64,000 bases of DNA from Bhargavaea sp. CC-171006 (GCF_009761675.1 NZ_QUZH01000002.1:1-64000), one strand, 5' to 3'; positions 43,036-53,486 are shown, counted from the stretch's first letter. Notes: generated by a model not told the origin, from the sequence alone. Numbers and translations are program-made.

Positions 43036-44745
43036 GTGAACAAGAAAATCATCATCAAGACGCTTGAAGAAATTGCCCTCCATATGGAATTGCTCGGAGA
43101 GAATCCGTTCAAGGTCGGGGCATTCCGGAAGGCTGCCGGTGTGCTCGAGCAGGATCCGCGCAGCCTTGCAGAAATGGATAATATCCTTTCTCTGAAAGGC
43201 ATCGGAAAAGGCACCGGTTCGGTAATTACCGATCTGCTGGAAAAAGGGGAGTCGGAGCTTCTTAAAGAGCTTCAGGAACAGGTGCCCGACGGCCTGATTC
43301 CACTGCTGAAGATTCCGGGCCTCGGCGGCAAAAAGATTGCCAAGCTGCACAGTGAACTCGGTATCGATTCGGCTGACTCGCTCCGCGCAGCCTGCGAAGC
43401 GGGCGAGGTAAGTAAGCTTGCAGGATTCGGCAAGAAGACCGAAGAGAAAATCCTTGCGGAGCTGGAAACGTTCGGCCAGCGTCCGGACAAGCTGCCGCAC
43501 TGGCAGCTGGAACCCGTCGTCAGGATGATTGAAAGCGTACTGAATGCGATTCCAGAGGTGGACCGCCATATGGTGACCGGAAGCTACCGGCGTACTGCGG
43601 AAATGAGCAGTGACCTGGACTTCATCATTGTCACCAAGGAACCGCAGCGGGTCAATGAAGCACTGGCAGGCTCCCTCCCGGTGATCGGGACCGATGCATC
43701 GGGTGAAGCCAAGCTGTCGGTCACCGTTGATTCGGACGAGCCGGTGGATGTGGATTTCCGTTTTGTCACGGAGCAACAGTTTGCCAGCGCCATCCACCAC
43801 TTCACAGGATCGAAGGATCATAACGTCCGGATGCGGCAGATCGCAAAAGAACGGGGCGAGAAAATCAGTGAATATGGCGTGGAGCAGGAGGACGGCAGTG
43901 TGCTCACGTTTGACTCCGAGGAAAGCTTCTTTTCCCATTTTGATCTGCCGTACTTCCCGCCGACTGTCCGTAAAGACGGGACGGAGCTGGACCGTGCTGA
44001 TGAACTGAAAAACCTGATCCGTCCGGAAGATATCCGCTCAGACCTTCATATGCATACGGTCTGGTCGGACGGAGCGGAATCCATCCGTGAAATGGCGGAG
44101 GCCTGCCGTGAACTCGGGTACAGCCACATGGTCATCACGGACCACTCCCGCTATCTGAGGGTGGCGAATGGGCTGACGCCTGAGCGCCTCCGCGACCAGA
44201 TCCGTGAAGTCAGGGAAGCCGATGATGAAATGGACGGTATCACGATTCTCTGCGGTACTGAAATGGATATTCTGCCGGACGCGACGCTGGACTTTGATGA
44301 TGAGCTGTTGTCTGAGCTGGACTTTGTTATCGCTTCAATCCATTCCAACTTCAGCCAGCCCCAGGAAAAGATCATGGAGCGCCTCCATGCTGCGATCTCT
44401 AACCCGCATGTGGACATGATCGCGCACCCGACCGGCCGGATCATCGGCCGCCGGGACGGCTACGCGCCCGATGTGGCACAACTGATCGAATGGGCGGCAG
44501 AGTACGGCAAGATCCTCGAGCTGAATGCCAACCCGTACCGTCTTGACCTTGCTGAAGAATGGCTCATGCTCGCCGCGGAAAAAGGCGTGCCGATCGCGAT
44601 CAATACCGACGCACACAGTGTCGGGCAGCTGGACTATATGGAAACCGGCGTCCGATATGCACAGCGTGCATGGCTGAACCGCGATATGATCGTCAATACA
44701 TGGACACTTGACCGTTTCCTGTCGCATCTCGGCAGGGAACGCTGA
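43036..44745 (+). CDS. polX: DNA polymerase/3'-5' exonuclease PolX
   Basis: A 569-residue family X polymerase with an N-terminal helix-hairpin-helix and polymerase part (about 1-315: TGSYRRTAEMSSDLDFI carries the metal-binding aspartates) and a C-terminal PHP exonuclease domain (about 335-569: DLHMHTVWSDG, TDHSRYL, HSNFSQ, HPTGR, NTDAHS). It fills gaps in base-excision repair. The GTG at 43036 gives an N terminus MNKKIIIKTLEEIA and length like B. subtilis PolX (570); an ATG three codons earlier is too close to AAAGGGG. Confidence 0.93.
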   Translation: MNKKIIIKTLEEIALHMELLGENPFKVGAFRKAAGVLEQDPRSLAEMDNILSLKGIGKGTGSVITDLLEKGESELLKELQEQVPDGLIPLLKIPGLGGKKIAKLHSELGIDSADSLRAACEAGEVSKLAGFGKKTEEKILAELETFGQRPDKLPHWQLEPVVRMIESVLNAIPEVDRHMVTGSYRRTAEMSSDLDFIIVTKEPQRVNEALAGSLPVIGTDASGEAKLSVTVDSDEPVDVDFRFVTEQQFASAIHHFTGSKDHNVRMRQIAKERGEKISEYGVEQEDGSVLTFDSEESFFSHFDLPYFPPTVRKDGTELDRADELKNLIRPEDIRSDLHMHTVWSDGAESIREMAEACRELGYSHMVITDHSRYLRVANGLTPERLRDQIREVREADDEMDGITILCGTEMDILPDATLDFDDELLSELDFVIASIHSNFSQPQEKIMERLHAAISNPHVDMIAHPTGRIIGRRDGYAPDVAQLIEWAAEYGKILELNANPYRLDLAEEWLMLAAEKGVPIAINTDAHSVGQLDYMETGVRYAQRAWLNRDMIVNTWTLDRFLSHLGRER

Positions 44746-44783
44746 TTTAATAGAGAGACCAGATCTGAAAGGAAGTGGGGCAC

Positions 44784-47144
44784 ATGGAGGCCCGGGTCCT
44801 GAAAACACTTGAATTTGATAAAATCCGCTCTGAAGTGGCTGGCCATTGCACATCGGCGCTCGGACGCGCACGGATCGGGGAGCTCGTCCCTTCCGATGAC
44901 CTCGGAAAGGTCCGATCGCTCCTTGAAGAGACGGATGAAGCACTGGCCATCTACCGCATCCGGGGAAATGTCCCGATGGGCGGCCTGTTCGACATCCGGA
45001 TGTACGCAAAGCGTGCCCAGGCAGGCGGTACACTCGGCGCCGGAGAGCTGATGGAGACGGCGAGCACGATCCGTGCAGGCTGCATCCTCCGTCAGTTCCT
45101 GGAGGCCATAGGGGAAGAAGGGGAGATTGCCATTCCGCTCTTTCTTGCAAAAAAAGAGGAGATGCCGATCCTAACGGCGCTTGAGCATGAAATCAATGCC
45201 TGCATCGATGAAAACGGCAAAGTGCTGGACAGCGCTTCTTCGGCGCTCCGCTCCATCCGGCAGCAGCTGCGGACCCAGGAGGGAAGGGTTCGGGACAAGC
45301 TGGAACAGTATACGAGAAATAATTCTAAAATGCTGTCTGACTCGATCGTGACCATGCGGAACGACCGGTATGTCATTCCGGTCAAGCAGGAATACCGGAC
45401 GCATTTCGGCGGGATTGTCCATGACCAGTCCTCTTCGGGGCAGACGCTGTTCATCGAGCCTGATGCTGTCGTGCAGGCGAACAACGAAATCCGTCAGCTG
45501 AAGGCGAAGGAAAAGGAAGAGATCGAGCGCATCCTCCGTGAGTTGAGCGGCCATGTGCAGGAACATGCTCATGAACTGTTTATCATGGTCCGCATACTGG
45601 GGGATATGGATGCTGTACTTGCCAAGGCGAAATACGGGATGACCCAGAAGGCGACCGTGCCGAAGGTCAACAACGAGGGTTACATCCGCCTTGTCAAATG
45701 CCGCCATCCGTTTTTGTCGAGGGAAGAGGCCGTTCCGAATACGATTGAATTTGGCAGGGATACGACGGCAATCGTGATCACGGGTCCGAACACCGGCGGT
45801 AAAACCGTTACACTGAAAACGGTCGGACTTTGCACACTCATGACCCAGGCAGGAATCCCGATTCCGGCACTCGACGGATCGGAAATGGCCGTTTTCAAGG
45901 ATGTGTTTGCCGATATCGGCGATGAGCAGTCTATCGAACAGAGCCTGAGTACTTTCTCCTCCCATATGGTCAACATTGTCGACATCCTGAATAAGTTCGA
46001 TTCGGAATCACTCGTCCTGTTTGACGAACTCGGTTCCGGTACCGATCCGCAGGAAGGAGCGGCATTGGCCATCTCCATTCTGGACGAAGTCCACGGCCGG
46101 GGAGCCCGGGTCATGGCGACGACGCACTATCCCGAGCTGAAGGCCTATGGATACAATCGTCCCGGCGTGGTCAACGCGAGCGTTGAATTCGATGTCGAGA
46201 CACTGAGCCCCACATACCGTCTTTTGATCGGTGTGCCGGGGCGGAGCAACGCGTTCGAGATATCCAGCCGGCTCGGACTGCCGGACAGGATCATCCGCCA
46301 CGCCGAAACCTTTACCGGCGAAAACCGGAACGAAGTGGAAACGATGATCACCTCACTTGAGGCGAGCAGGGTACAGGCGGAAAAAGACGCTGAGGAAACG
46401 GCAAGGGTCCTCGAGGAATCCGAGTCGCTCCGCAAACAGCTGGAAACGCGTCTGTCCGAGTATGAATCGAAAAAGGAATCGCTCGAGCAGAAAGCCCGTG
46501 AAAAGGCAAAGAAAATCGTCGAGGATGCACGCAGGGAAGCGGAGTCTGTCATCTCGGAACTCCGTGCGCTCAGGCTGAATGCCGGCGCTTCGGTTAAAGA
46601 ACACGAACTGATCGATGCGAAAAAGCGCCTGGAAGGCGCGATTCCGGAAGAGGAACTCGCTAAGAAGCCGAAGCAGAAGGCGAAGCCAGCAAAAAGGGAA
46701 TTCCGTCCCGGGGATGAAGTCAAGGTGCTGAGTTACGGACAGAAGGGTTCCCTTGTTGAGAAGATGTCCGGCGGTGAGTGGATGGTCCAGCTCGGTATCC
46801 TAAAGATGAAAATCGATGAATCCGACCTGGAGTATATCAAGCCGGAAAAAGAAAAGGAAACCGTCAATGTAAATGCGGTCCGCGGCCGGTCGGGCGCAGG
46901 AGTGAAGCTCGAACTCGACCTTCGCGGCGAGCGGTACGAAGATGCCATCCAACGAACGGAGAAATACATCGATGATGCGCTTCTTGCCAACTATCCGCGT
47001 GTGTCGATCATCCACGGCAAGGGGACAGGCGCACTCCGCGAAGGGATCCAGAAGTTCCTCCGGCGCCATCCGCGTGTCAAAAGCTTCAGGTTTGGCGAAG
47101 CGGGCGAAGGCGGCTACGGGGTCACTGTGGTTGAACTGAAGTGA
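44784..47144 (+). CDS. mutS2: MutS2 ATPase/endonuclease
   Basis: A 786-residue MutS-family protein without mismatch-recognition domain: core and clamp helices, ATPase with GPNTGGKTVTL (Walker A), a long coiled-coil insert (about 515-640), and the C-terminal Smr endonuclease domain (LDLRGERYEDA and HGKGTGALREGI). It suppresses recombination and rescues collided ribosomes in B. subtilis. ATG 44784 follows GAAAGGAAGTGGGGCAC. It follows polX by 38 nt. Confidence 0.95.
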   Translation: MEARVLKTLEFDKIRSEVAGHCTSALGRARIGELVPSDDLGKVRSLLEETDEALAIYRIRGNVPMGGLFDIRMYAKRAQAGGTLGAGELMETASTIRAGCILRQFLEAIGEEGEIAIPLFLAKKEEMPILTALEHEINACIDENGKVLDSASSALRSIRQQLRTQEGRVRDKLEQYTRNNSKMLSDSIVTMRNDRYVIPVKQEYRTHFGGIVHDQSSSGQTLFIEPDAVVQANNEIRQLKAKEKEEIERILRELSGHVQEHAHELFIMVRILGDMDAVLAKAKYGMTQKATVPKVNNEGYIRLVKCRHPFLSREEAVPNTIEFGRDTTAIVITGPNTGGKTVTLKTVGLCTLMTQAGIPIPALDGSEMAVFKDVFADIGDEQSIEQSLSTFSSHMVNIVDILNKFDSESLVLFDELGSGTDPQEGAALAISILDEVHGRGARVMATTHYPELKAYGYNRPGVVNASVEFDVETLSPTYRLLIGVPGRSNAFEISSRLGLPDRIIRHAETFTGENRNEVETMITSLEASRVQAEKDAEETARVLEESESLRKQLETRLSEYESKKESLEQKAREKAKKIVEDARREAESVISELRALRLNAGASVKEHELIDAKKRLEGAIPEEELAKKPKQKAKPAKREFRPGDEVKVLSYGQKGSLVEKMSGGEWMVQLGILKMKIDESDLEYIKPEKEKETVNVNAVRGRSGAGVKLELDLRGERYEDAIQRTEKYIDDALLANYPRVSIIHGKGTGALREGIQKFLRRHPRVKSFRFGEAGEGGYGVTVVELK

Positions 47145-47245
47145 ACAGGCGGATACCGGACGGAGCCATGCACTGAATCGGTCCGAATTGAAACCTTCCC
47201 GCCGTTCATCCGTATAGGTATCAAAACAGCAAAGGAGCAAATGGA

Positions 47246-47659
47246 ATGCTTCTATCGAGTTTCTGGACACATCCGCTCGTAGAGACGGCCGGCTATTTCA
47301 GCGTCACGGTCCTCTGCCTGGTTGTTTCAATGGTGATTTTTGAAATTGTGACGAAATATAAAAACTGGGAAGAGATCAAAAAAGGAAATGTGGCGGTCGC
47401 CCTCGCAACAGGCGGCAAAATTTTTGGAGTGGCAAATATATTCCGCCATTCCATCGAACAGCATTCCTCGCTGCCGGAAATGCTCGCCTGGGGAGGGTTC
47501 GGATTTTTCCTTCTCATCATGGCCTATTGGCTTTTTGAGTTTTTGACTCCCCGTTTCAATGTGGACGAAGAGATCGGAAACGGCAACCGGGCTGTGGGCC
47601 TGATTTCCCTCATCATCTCTGTGGGACTAAGCTATGTCATCGCAGCAAGCATCACCTGA
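47246..47659 (+). CDS. DUF350 membrane protein, YshE-like
   Basis: A 137-residue protein with four membrane spans and DUF350 features (WEEIKKGNVAVALATGGKIFGVANIF, then FDVDEEIG-like FNVDEEIGNGNRAVGLI). Function unknown. RBS AAAGGAGCAAATGGA-ATG. Its position after mutS2 and before lcfA is the B. subtilis yshE position. Confidence 0.88.
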   Translation: MLLSSFWTHPLVETAGYFSVTVLCLVVSMVIFEIVTKYKNWEEIKKGNVAVALATGGKIFGVANIFRHSIEQHSSLPEMLAWGGFGFFLLIMAYWLFEFLTPRFNVDEEIGNGNRAVGLISLIISVGLSYVIAASIT

Positions 47660-47693
47660 TCTCCGGATCCGTCCCCGAAAGGCGGTAATAGGC

Positions 47694-47777
47694 ATGGACA
47701 TGATCAAACTGGCCAAGCTGCTGCTGGTTTTGTGTGCCGGCTTCATCATCGTCGGCATCTGGTGGCTGTTTTTCTGA
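47694..47777 (+). CDS. 27-residue single-span membrane peptide
   Basis: A short frame after yshE with a fair site (AAAGGCGGTAATAGGC-ATG). The product is a basic start (MDMIKLAKLLL) followed by one hydrophobic span containing a Cys and ending WWLFF. No family recognised. A terminator lies about 100 nt downstream. It may be a component partnering the DUF350 protein 34 nt upstream, or chance; the transmembrane pattern and site favour a real gene. Confidence 0.5.
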   Translation: MDMIKLAKLLLVLCAGFIIVGIWWLFF

Positions 47778-47878
47778 AGCCATGATATCAGTGGGCGGCG
47801 TTCCAGGCTAAACCAAAACTTTGTGTGCTAAAGACGGAGCATATACGCCTCGCTTCACCATCAGCACTGGCACCATCC

Positions 47879-47906
47879 AAAGGCGCAGGGAAACCTGCGC
47901 CTTTTT
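47879..47906 (+). terminator. terminator before lcfA
   Basis: An 11-bp perfect stem AAAGGCGCAGG/CCTGCGCCTTT with a GAAA tetraloop, followed by TT. Confidence 0.88.
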
Positions 47907-47916
47907 ACATTGTCTG

Positions 47917-47945
47917 TTGAAAGCGCATACATCATAAGGTAAGAT
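47917..47945 (+). promoter_or_regulatory. lcfA promoter overlapped by a perfect cre site
   Basis: TTGAAA (47917-47922), 17-nt spacer, TAAGAT (47940-47945). Bases 47917-47932 (TTGAAAGCGCATACAT) match the CcpA cre consensus WTGNAANCGNWWNCAW at every defined position and cover the -35. A CodY-like box with two mismatches (AATTTTCTGACGATT) lies at 47955-47969, just after the inferred start. Confidence 0.75.
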
Positions 47946-47988
47946 AGTAATAGGAATTTTCTGACGATTCTTAGGAAGGGGTCTGATC

Positions 47989-49686
47989 ATGACGGAAAAA
48001 CCATGGCTGAAGAACTATCCCGAAGGAATTCCGCCGACACTTGACTACCCTGAAGAACCGCTGCAGGATGGCCTCACCCGTTCGGCGTCCAAGTATCCGG
48101 AGAAAACAGCCATCCATTTCCTGGGCAGACAGGTGATTTATCAGGAGCTGTACGAATCTGCCCTGAAATTCGGGAATTACCTGAAAAGCCTCGGAATCGG
48201 AAGGGGGGACCGGGTGGCGATCATGCTGCCGAACTGTCCGCAGAATGTCATTGCGTTCTACGGAATCCTGTATGCGGGCGGCGTAGTTGTCCAGACAAAC
48301 CCTTTATACACAGAGAAGGAACTTGCTTATCAGATGAAAGACTCGGGAGCCCGGGCGATCCTCACTTTGGATATCCTGTTTCCGAGGGTGTCCAAAGTCA
48401 TTGGCGAAACCGCTTTGGAGAACGTGATTGTCACCGGGATCAAGGACTACCTGCCATTCCCGAAAAACATTCTTTATCCGTTTGTGCAGAAAAGAGAATA
48501 TGGCATGACGGTCAAGGTTGAACACCGCGGAAGAAACCACCTGTTTACAGAAATCATGAAACGCAGTCAGGCGGAGCCGATCCAGGCATCCGAGACCGAC
48601 CAGGACGATCTCGCACTTCTTCAATACACAGGCGGCACAACCGGTTCTCCGAAGGGCGTGATGCTCACACACCGCAACCTCAATGCAAACACGGAGATGT
48701 GTGCGGCCTGGATGTACCGCTGCGAACCGGGGGAAGAAGTGGTTCTCGGAATCCTGCCGTTCTTTCATGTCTACGGGATGACAACTGTACTTGTGCTGTC
48801 GGTCAGCCAGGGGAACAAGATGGTTCTCGTGCCGAAATTCGATCCGGAAACTGTGCTGAAATTGATCGACAAGCAATCACCGACCCTGTTCCCGGGAGCG
48901 CCGACCATATACATCGGCCTGCTGAACCATCCTGATATCGGCAACTACGATCTGTCTTCCATCAAAGCTTGCCTGAGCGGTTCGGCTCCCCTTCCGGTCG
49001 ACATCCAGACCCAGTTTGAGAAAATCACAAAAGGCAAGCTGGTCGAAGGGTACGGACTTTCCGAATCGTCACCGGTGACACACGCCAATCTGATTTGGGA
49101 CGGCGAGAGGAAAAAAGGCTCAGTCGGGATTCCATGGCCGGATACCGAAGCCGCCATTTTCAGGACCGGGACGACGGAATCGGTGGAACAGGGAGAAGTG
49201 GGAGAAATAGCGGTAAAAGGCCCGCAGATTATGAAAGGGTACTGGAACCGTCCGGAAGAAACGGCCGCCACCCTTAAAGACGGCTGGCTGCTCACTGGAG
49301 ATCTCGGGTACATGGACGAAGACGGCTACTTCTATGTGGTCGATCGCAAGAAGGATATGATCATTGCCAGCGGCTACAATGTATATCCGAGGGAGATCGA
49401 GGAAGTGCTCTACGAACATCCTGATGTGGCAGAATGTGTTGTAGCCGGTATTCCCGACCCGTATCGCGGGGAGACGGTCAAGGCATACATCGTCCTGAAG
49501 GAAGACGCTGAAGTGACGGAGGAAGAACTGAACGCGCACTGCAGGAAGAGCCTCGCTGCCTATAAGGTGCCGAAACTCTACGAATTCCGTAAGGAGCTTC
49601 CGAAAACGGCAGTCGGCAAGATATTGAGACGCTCATTGATTGACGAAGAAAAAAAGAAGATGGAAGAGGAGAAGGTCATCTCCTGA
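47989..49686 (+). CDS. lcfA: long-chain fatty acid-CoA ligase
   Basis: A 565-residue ANL-superfamily ligase activating fatty acids to acyl-CoA for beta-oxidation. The AMP-binding P-loop is YTGGTTGSPKGVMLTH, followed by GYGLSESSPVTH, TGDLGYMDEDGYF and DRKKDMIIASGYNVYPREIE (fatty acid CoA ligase signature), with the catalytic lysine in KTAVGKILRR. RBS AGGAAGGGGTCTGATC-ATG. It is followed by fadR, but a separate fadR promoter lies between them, so it can be read alone. Confidence 0.95.
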   Translation: MTEKPWLKNYPEGIPPTLDYPEEPLQDGLTRSASKYPEKTAIHFLGRQVIYQELYESALKFGNYLKSLGIGRGDRVAIMLPNCPQNVIAFYGILYAGGVVVQTNPLYTEKELAYQMKDSGARAILTLDILFPRVSKVIGETALENVIVTGIKDYLPFPKNILYPFVQKREYGMTVKVEHRGRNHLFTEIMKRSQAEPIQASETDQDDLALLQYTGGTTGSPKGVMLTHRNLNANTEMCAAWMYRCEPGEEVVLGILPFFHVYGMTTVLVLSVSQGNKMVLVPKFDPETVLKLIDKQSPTLFPGAPTIYIGLLNHPDIGNYDLSSIKACLSGSAPLPVDIQTQFEKITKGKLVEGYGLSESSPVTHANLIWDGERKKGSVGIPWPDTEAAIFRTGTTESVEQGEVGEIAVKGPQIMKGYWNRPEETAATLKDGWLLTGDLGYMDEDGYFYVVDRKKDMIIASGYNVYPREIEEVLYEHPDVAECVVAGIPDPYRGETVKAYIVLKEDAEVTEEELNAHCRKSLAAYKVPKLYEFRKELPKTAVGKILRRSLIDEEKKKMEEEKVIS

Positions 49687-49693
49687 ACAAGGC

Positions 49694-49722
49694 TTGACAT
49701 CCAATCAGCCAGAGAATAATAT
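49694..49722 (+). promoter_or_regulatory. internal promoter before fadR
   Basis: TTGACA (49694-49699, consensus), 17-nt spacer, TAATAT (49717-49722). It lies 8 nt after the lcfA stop. Confidence 0.75.
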
Positions 49723-49729
49723 AGAAATA

Positions 49730-49747
49730 TGAATGAATAGTCATTCA
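49730..49747 (+). promoter_or_regulatory. FadR operator of the fadR operon
   Basis: TGAATGAATAGTCATTCA is an exact match to the B. subtilis FadR box TGAATGANTANTCATTCA. Flanking bases extend the inverted repeat to 12-bp arms (49725-49736, 49741-49752). It starts 7 nt after the -10, so binding blocks transcription; autoregulation is expected. Confidence 0.9.
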
Positions 49748-49776
49748 TATTTCTTTTTTATTTGGTGGTGAACCCA

Positions 49777-50364
49777 ATGAATCGGAATAAGCCGAAGTAC
49801 GGACAGATTGTGGATGCGGCCGTGATCGCCATCGCGGAGAACGGGTACCACCAGGCACAGGTATCAAAGATCGCCAAACAGGCGGGGGTGGCCGATGGGA
49901 CAATCTATCTGTATTTCAAAAACAAAGAGGATATTTTAGTCTCGGTCTTTCGTGAGAAAATGGCGTTGTTCATGGACAGGCTCAGGCCGGTTCTGGAAGA
50001 CGGACAGATGTCGTCCGAAGAAAAACTGTTCCGGATGATCGAAAATCATTTCAGCGTCCTCTACTCTGACCGTCACCTGGCCATCGTCACCCAACTGGAG
50101 CTGCGCCAGTCCAATAAAGAACTGAGGCTAAAAATCAATGAAGTCCTGAAAGACTATCTTTCCATGCTGGACCGCATCCTTCAAGAAGGAATCGAGCGCG
50201 GTGAGTTCGAAGTAGATATGGACATCCGGCTTGCACGGCAGATGGTATTCGGAACCATTGATGAGATTTCCACCTCGTGGGTGATGAATGATCAGAAATA
50301 TGATTTAATTAAACTGGCGCCGGATGTACATAGGCTGCTCATGCAAGGCATGAAAGCCAAGTAA
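49777..50364 (+). CDS. fadR: TetR-family fatty acid degradation regulator FadR
   Basis: A 195-residue TetR regulator; N-terminal helix-turn-helix [27 protein letters not shown]-terminal ligand domain for long-chain acyl-CoA, which releases it from DNA. ATG 49777 follows GGTGGTGAACCCA. Its own operator lies directly upstream and fits the consensus exactly, so the identification as FadR (not only TetR) is well supported. It is followed by fadB, etfB and etfA, as in the B. subtilis lcfA-fadR-fadB-etfBA operon. Confidence 0.95.
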   Translation: MNRNKPKYGQIVDAAVIAIAENGYHQAQVSKIAKQAGVADGTIYLYFKNKEDILVSVFREKMALFMDRLRPVLEDGQMSSEEKLFRMIENHFSVLYSDRHLAIVTQLELRQSNKELRLKINEVLKDYLSMLDRILQEGIERGEFEVDMDIRLARQMVFGTIDEISTSWVMNDQKYDLIKLAPDVHRLLMQGMKAK

Positions 50365-50380
50365 GGGGGATGGGTGGACA

Positions 50381-51154
50381 TTGGAATTCTTGAAAGTGAA
50401 AACGGAAGACGGCATTGCGCTGGTCGCCATTAATCGGCCACCGGCGAATGCGCTTTCACAAGGTCTGGTGAAAGAAGTAAACGAACTCCTGGATCTCGTC
50501 GAGCATGATGACGAAGTCCGTGTAGTCGTCCTGCACGGTGAAGGAAGGTTCTTCTCTGCCGGTGCTGACATCAAGGAATTCACCGAAGTTCCCGATGCGG
50601 CCGGCTTTACCAAGCTTGCGGACAATGGACAGCAAGTGTTCGAACGTCTCGAGAATTTTTCTAAGCCGGTCATTGCCGCAATCCACGGCGCAGCACTCGG
50701 CGGAGGGCTCGAACTTGCCATGGCGTGCCATATGCGGTTTGTCACGGCAGGTGCCAAGCTTGGCTTGCCTGAGCTCCAGCTTGGGCTGATTCCGGGGTTT
50801 GGCGGCACTCAGCGTCTGCCGAGGTATGTCGGTCGGGCAAAAGCGGCCGAGATGATGCTGACGTCGGATCCGATCTCCGGCGAGGAGGCGGTTTCCGCAG
50901 GGCTGGCCAATCAGGCATTTGGTGAAGAAGAGCTGCTGGAAGGAACCCTCGCAATCGCGCGTAAAATCGCTGATAAAAGCCCGGTATCGGTCCGTGCTGC
51001 GCTCCGCATGCTCCAATACGGCAAGCATGACGGATTCCATGAGGGCGTAAAGGCGGAAGCGGCCTCGTTTGGGGAAGTTTTTGCATCACAGGACGCAAAA
51101 GAAGGAATATCCGCATTCCTTGAGAAGCGGAAACCTGTATTCCAAGGAAAGTAA
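50381..51154 (+). CDS. fadB: enoyl-CoA hydratase
   Basis: A 257-residue crotonase-fold enzyme hydrating trans-2-enoyl-CoA in beta-oxidation. SAGADIKEF (oxyanion) and [17 protein letters not shown] are present, with the catalytic glutamates in [15 protein letters not shown] start 50381 after GGGGGATGGGTGGACA. Between fadR and etfB, spaced 16 and 23 nt, and so under FadR control. Confidence 0.94.
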   Translation: MEFLKVKTEDGIALVAINRPPANALSQGLVKEVNELLDLVEHDDEVRVVVLHGEGRFFSAGADIKEFTEVPDAAGFTKLADNGQQVFERLENFSKPVIAAIHGAALGGGLELAMACHMRFVTAGAKLGLPELQLGLIPGFGGTQRLPRYVGRAKAAEMMLTSDPISGEEAVSAGLANQAFGEEELLEGTLAIARKIADKSPVSVRAALRMLQYGKHDGFHEGVKAEAASFGEVFASQDAKEGISAFLEKRKPVFQGK

Positions 51155-51177
51155 GACACGAAGGGGAGGATGGCAAG

Positions 51178-51951
51178 ATGAACATTTACGCACTGGTGAA
51201 ACGCACATTCGATACGGAAGAGAGAATTTCCGTCCAAAACGGCGAAATCGCAGAGGACGGCGCAGAATTCATCATCAATCCATACGATGAATATGCAGTG
51301 GAAGAAGCAATCCGTGTTCGCGACGAGCACGGCGGGGAAGTGACCGTCCTTACGATCGGTTCCGAAGAAGCAGAAAAGCAACTGCGCACGGCTCTTGCCA
51401 TGGGCGCCGATAAAGCGGTGCTCATCAATACTGAAGACGACCTCGACGAGCTGGACGAGTTCGGTGCAGCGACGATCATTGCGGAATTCCTGAAGGATAA
51501 AGATGCGGATCTCATCCTGGCGGGCAACGTGGCGATCGACGGCGGTTCCGGACAGGTCGGCCCGCGTGTGGCTGAACTTCTCGGCATCAACTATGTCACG
51601 ACGATCACAGAACTGAAGATCGACGGGGACAAGGCGACCGTCATCCGCGATGTTGAAGGCGACTCTGAAACGATCGAGGCCCAGATGCCGCTTCTCATCA
51701 CGGCCCAGCAGGGTCTGAACGATCCTCGCTATCCGTCCCTGCCGGGGATCATGAAAGCGAAAAAGAAGCCGCTTGATGAGCTTGAACTCGACGATATCGA
51801 TCTCGAAGAAGACGATGTCGAAGTGAAGGTTGAGCGTGTGGATGTCTTCCTTCCGCCTGAAAAACAGGCCGGCCGTGTTCTCGAGGGCGACCTCCAGGAC
51901 CAGGTCAAGGAGCTTGTCCAACTGCTCCGCACCGAAGCGAAAGTCATATGA
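51178..51951 (+). CDS. etfB: electron transfer flavoprotein beta subunit
   Basis: A 257-residue ETF small subunit (MNIYALVKRTFDTEERIS; AMGADKAVLINTED; GNVAIDGGSGQVGPRVAELLGINYVT) that carries the AMP-binding site and receives electrons from acyl-CoA dehydrogenases. RBS GGGGAGGATGGCAAG-ATG. It lies 35 nt before etfA; both are in the FadR-controlled unit. Confidence 0.95.
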   Translation: MNIYALVKRTFDTEERISVQNGEIAEDGAEFIINPYDEYAVEEAIRVRDEHGGEVTVLTIGSEEAEKQLRTALAMGADKAVLINTEDDLDELDEFGAATIIAEFLKDKDADLILAGNVAIDGGSGQVGPRVAELLGINYVTTITELKIDGDKATVIRDVEGDSETIEAQMPLLITAQQGLNDPRYPSLPGIMKAKKKPLDELELDDIDLEEDDVEVKVERVDVFLPPEKQAGRVLEGDLQDQVKELVQLLRTEAKVI

Positions 51952-51986
51952 GCCGACCGGCACATTCGATACAGGAGGGGTAAACT

Positions 51987-52964
<978 letters not shown>

Positions 52965-53110
52965 TCATTGCGGGGCTGTCCGATTCAATGGGCAGCCCTG
53001 CTACTGTTGCCACGCCAGAATAGATTTCTGCAGGGCGGGTAGACAGTTAAGGAACCGCATCAAATCAAGCGGTTAGCCGAACAGGCAGAACATTCGCCGG
53101 CCATTCGGGC

Positions 53111-53122
53111 AGGTGCTATAAT
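53111..53122 (+). promoter_or_regulatory. extended -10 promoter of trxA
   Basis: TGCTATAAT (53114-53122) is an extended -10 (TGn-TATAAT). The best -35 is TTCGCC (53093-53098, 18-nt spacer), weak. It drives trxA from about 53129. Confidence 0.65.
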
Positions 53123-53157
53123 TAGCCCAGAGTGGTTAATCATGAGGAGGTAATCAA

Positions 53158-53472
53158 ATGGCTATTCAACACGCAACCGATCAAGATTTCCAAACAAAAG
53201 TATCCGACGGGCTCGTTCTCGTCGACTTCTGGGCAACATGGTGCGGACCGTGCAAGATGATCGCGCCTGTACTTGAAGAAGTCGATGCAGAAATCGGCGA
53301 CAAAGTTCAGATCGTCAAAGTCGATGTGGACGAAAACCAGCAGACAGCCGGAAAATACGGCATCATGTCGATCCCGACACTTGTCCTCTTTAAAGACGGT
53401 GAAATCGTCGACAAAGTCGTCGGTTTCAATCCGAAAGAAAAGCTTGTCCAGTTTATCGAGCAGCACGCGTAA
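53158..53472 (+). CDS. trxA: thioredoxin
   Basis: A 104-residue thioredoxin with the active-site WCGPC (residues 28-32), FWATWCGPCKMIAPVLEEV and the cis-proline IPTLV. The general cytoplasmic disulfide reductant. RBS GAGGAGGTAATCAA. Between etfA and uvrC, with its own promoter and terminator. Confidence 0.97.
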   Translation: MAIQHATDQDFQTKVSDGLVLVDFWATWCGPCKMIAPVLEEVDAEIGDKVQIVKVDVDENQQTAGKYGIMSIPTLVLFKDGEIVDKVVGFNPKEKLVQFIEQHA

Positions 53473-53486
53473 CAAAAAGAACGCTG

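Noticed and set aside
52972-52999. hairpin GGGCTG/CAGCCC after etfA
   Set aside because: No T-run follows; too weak for a terminator call, mentioned only in the etfA entry.
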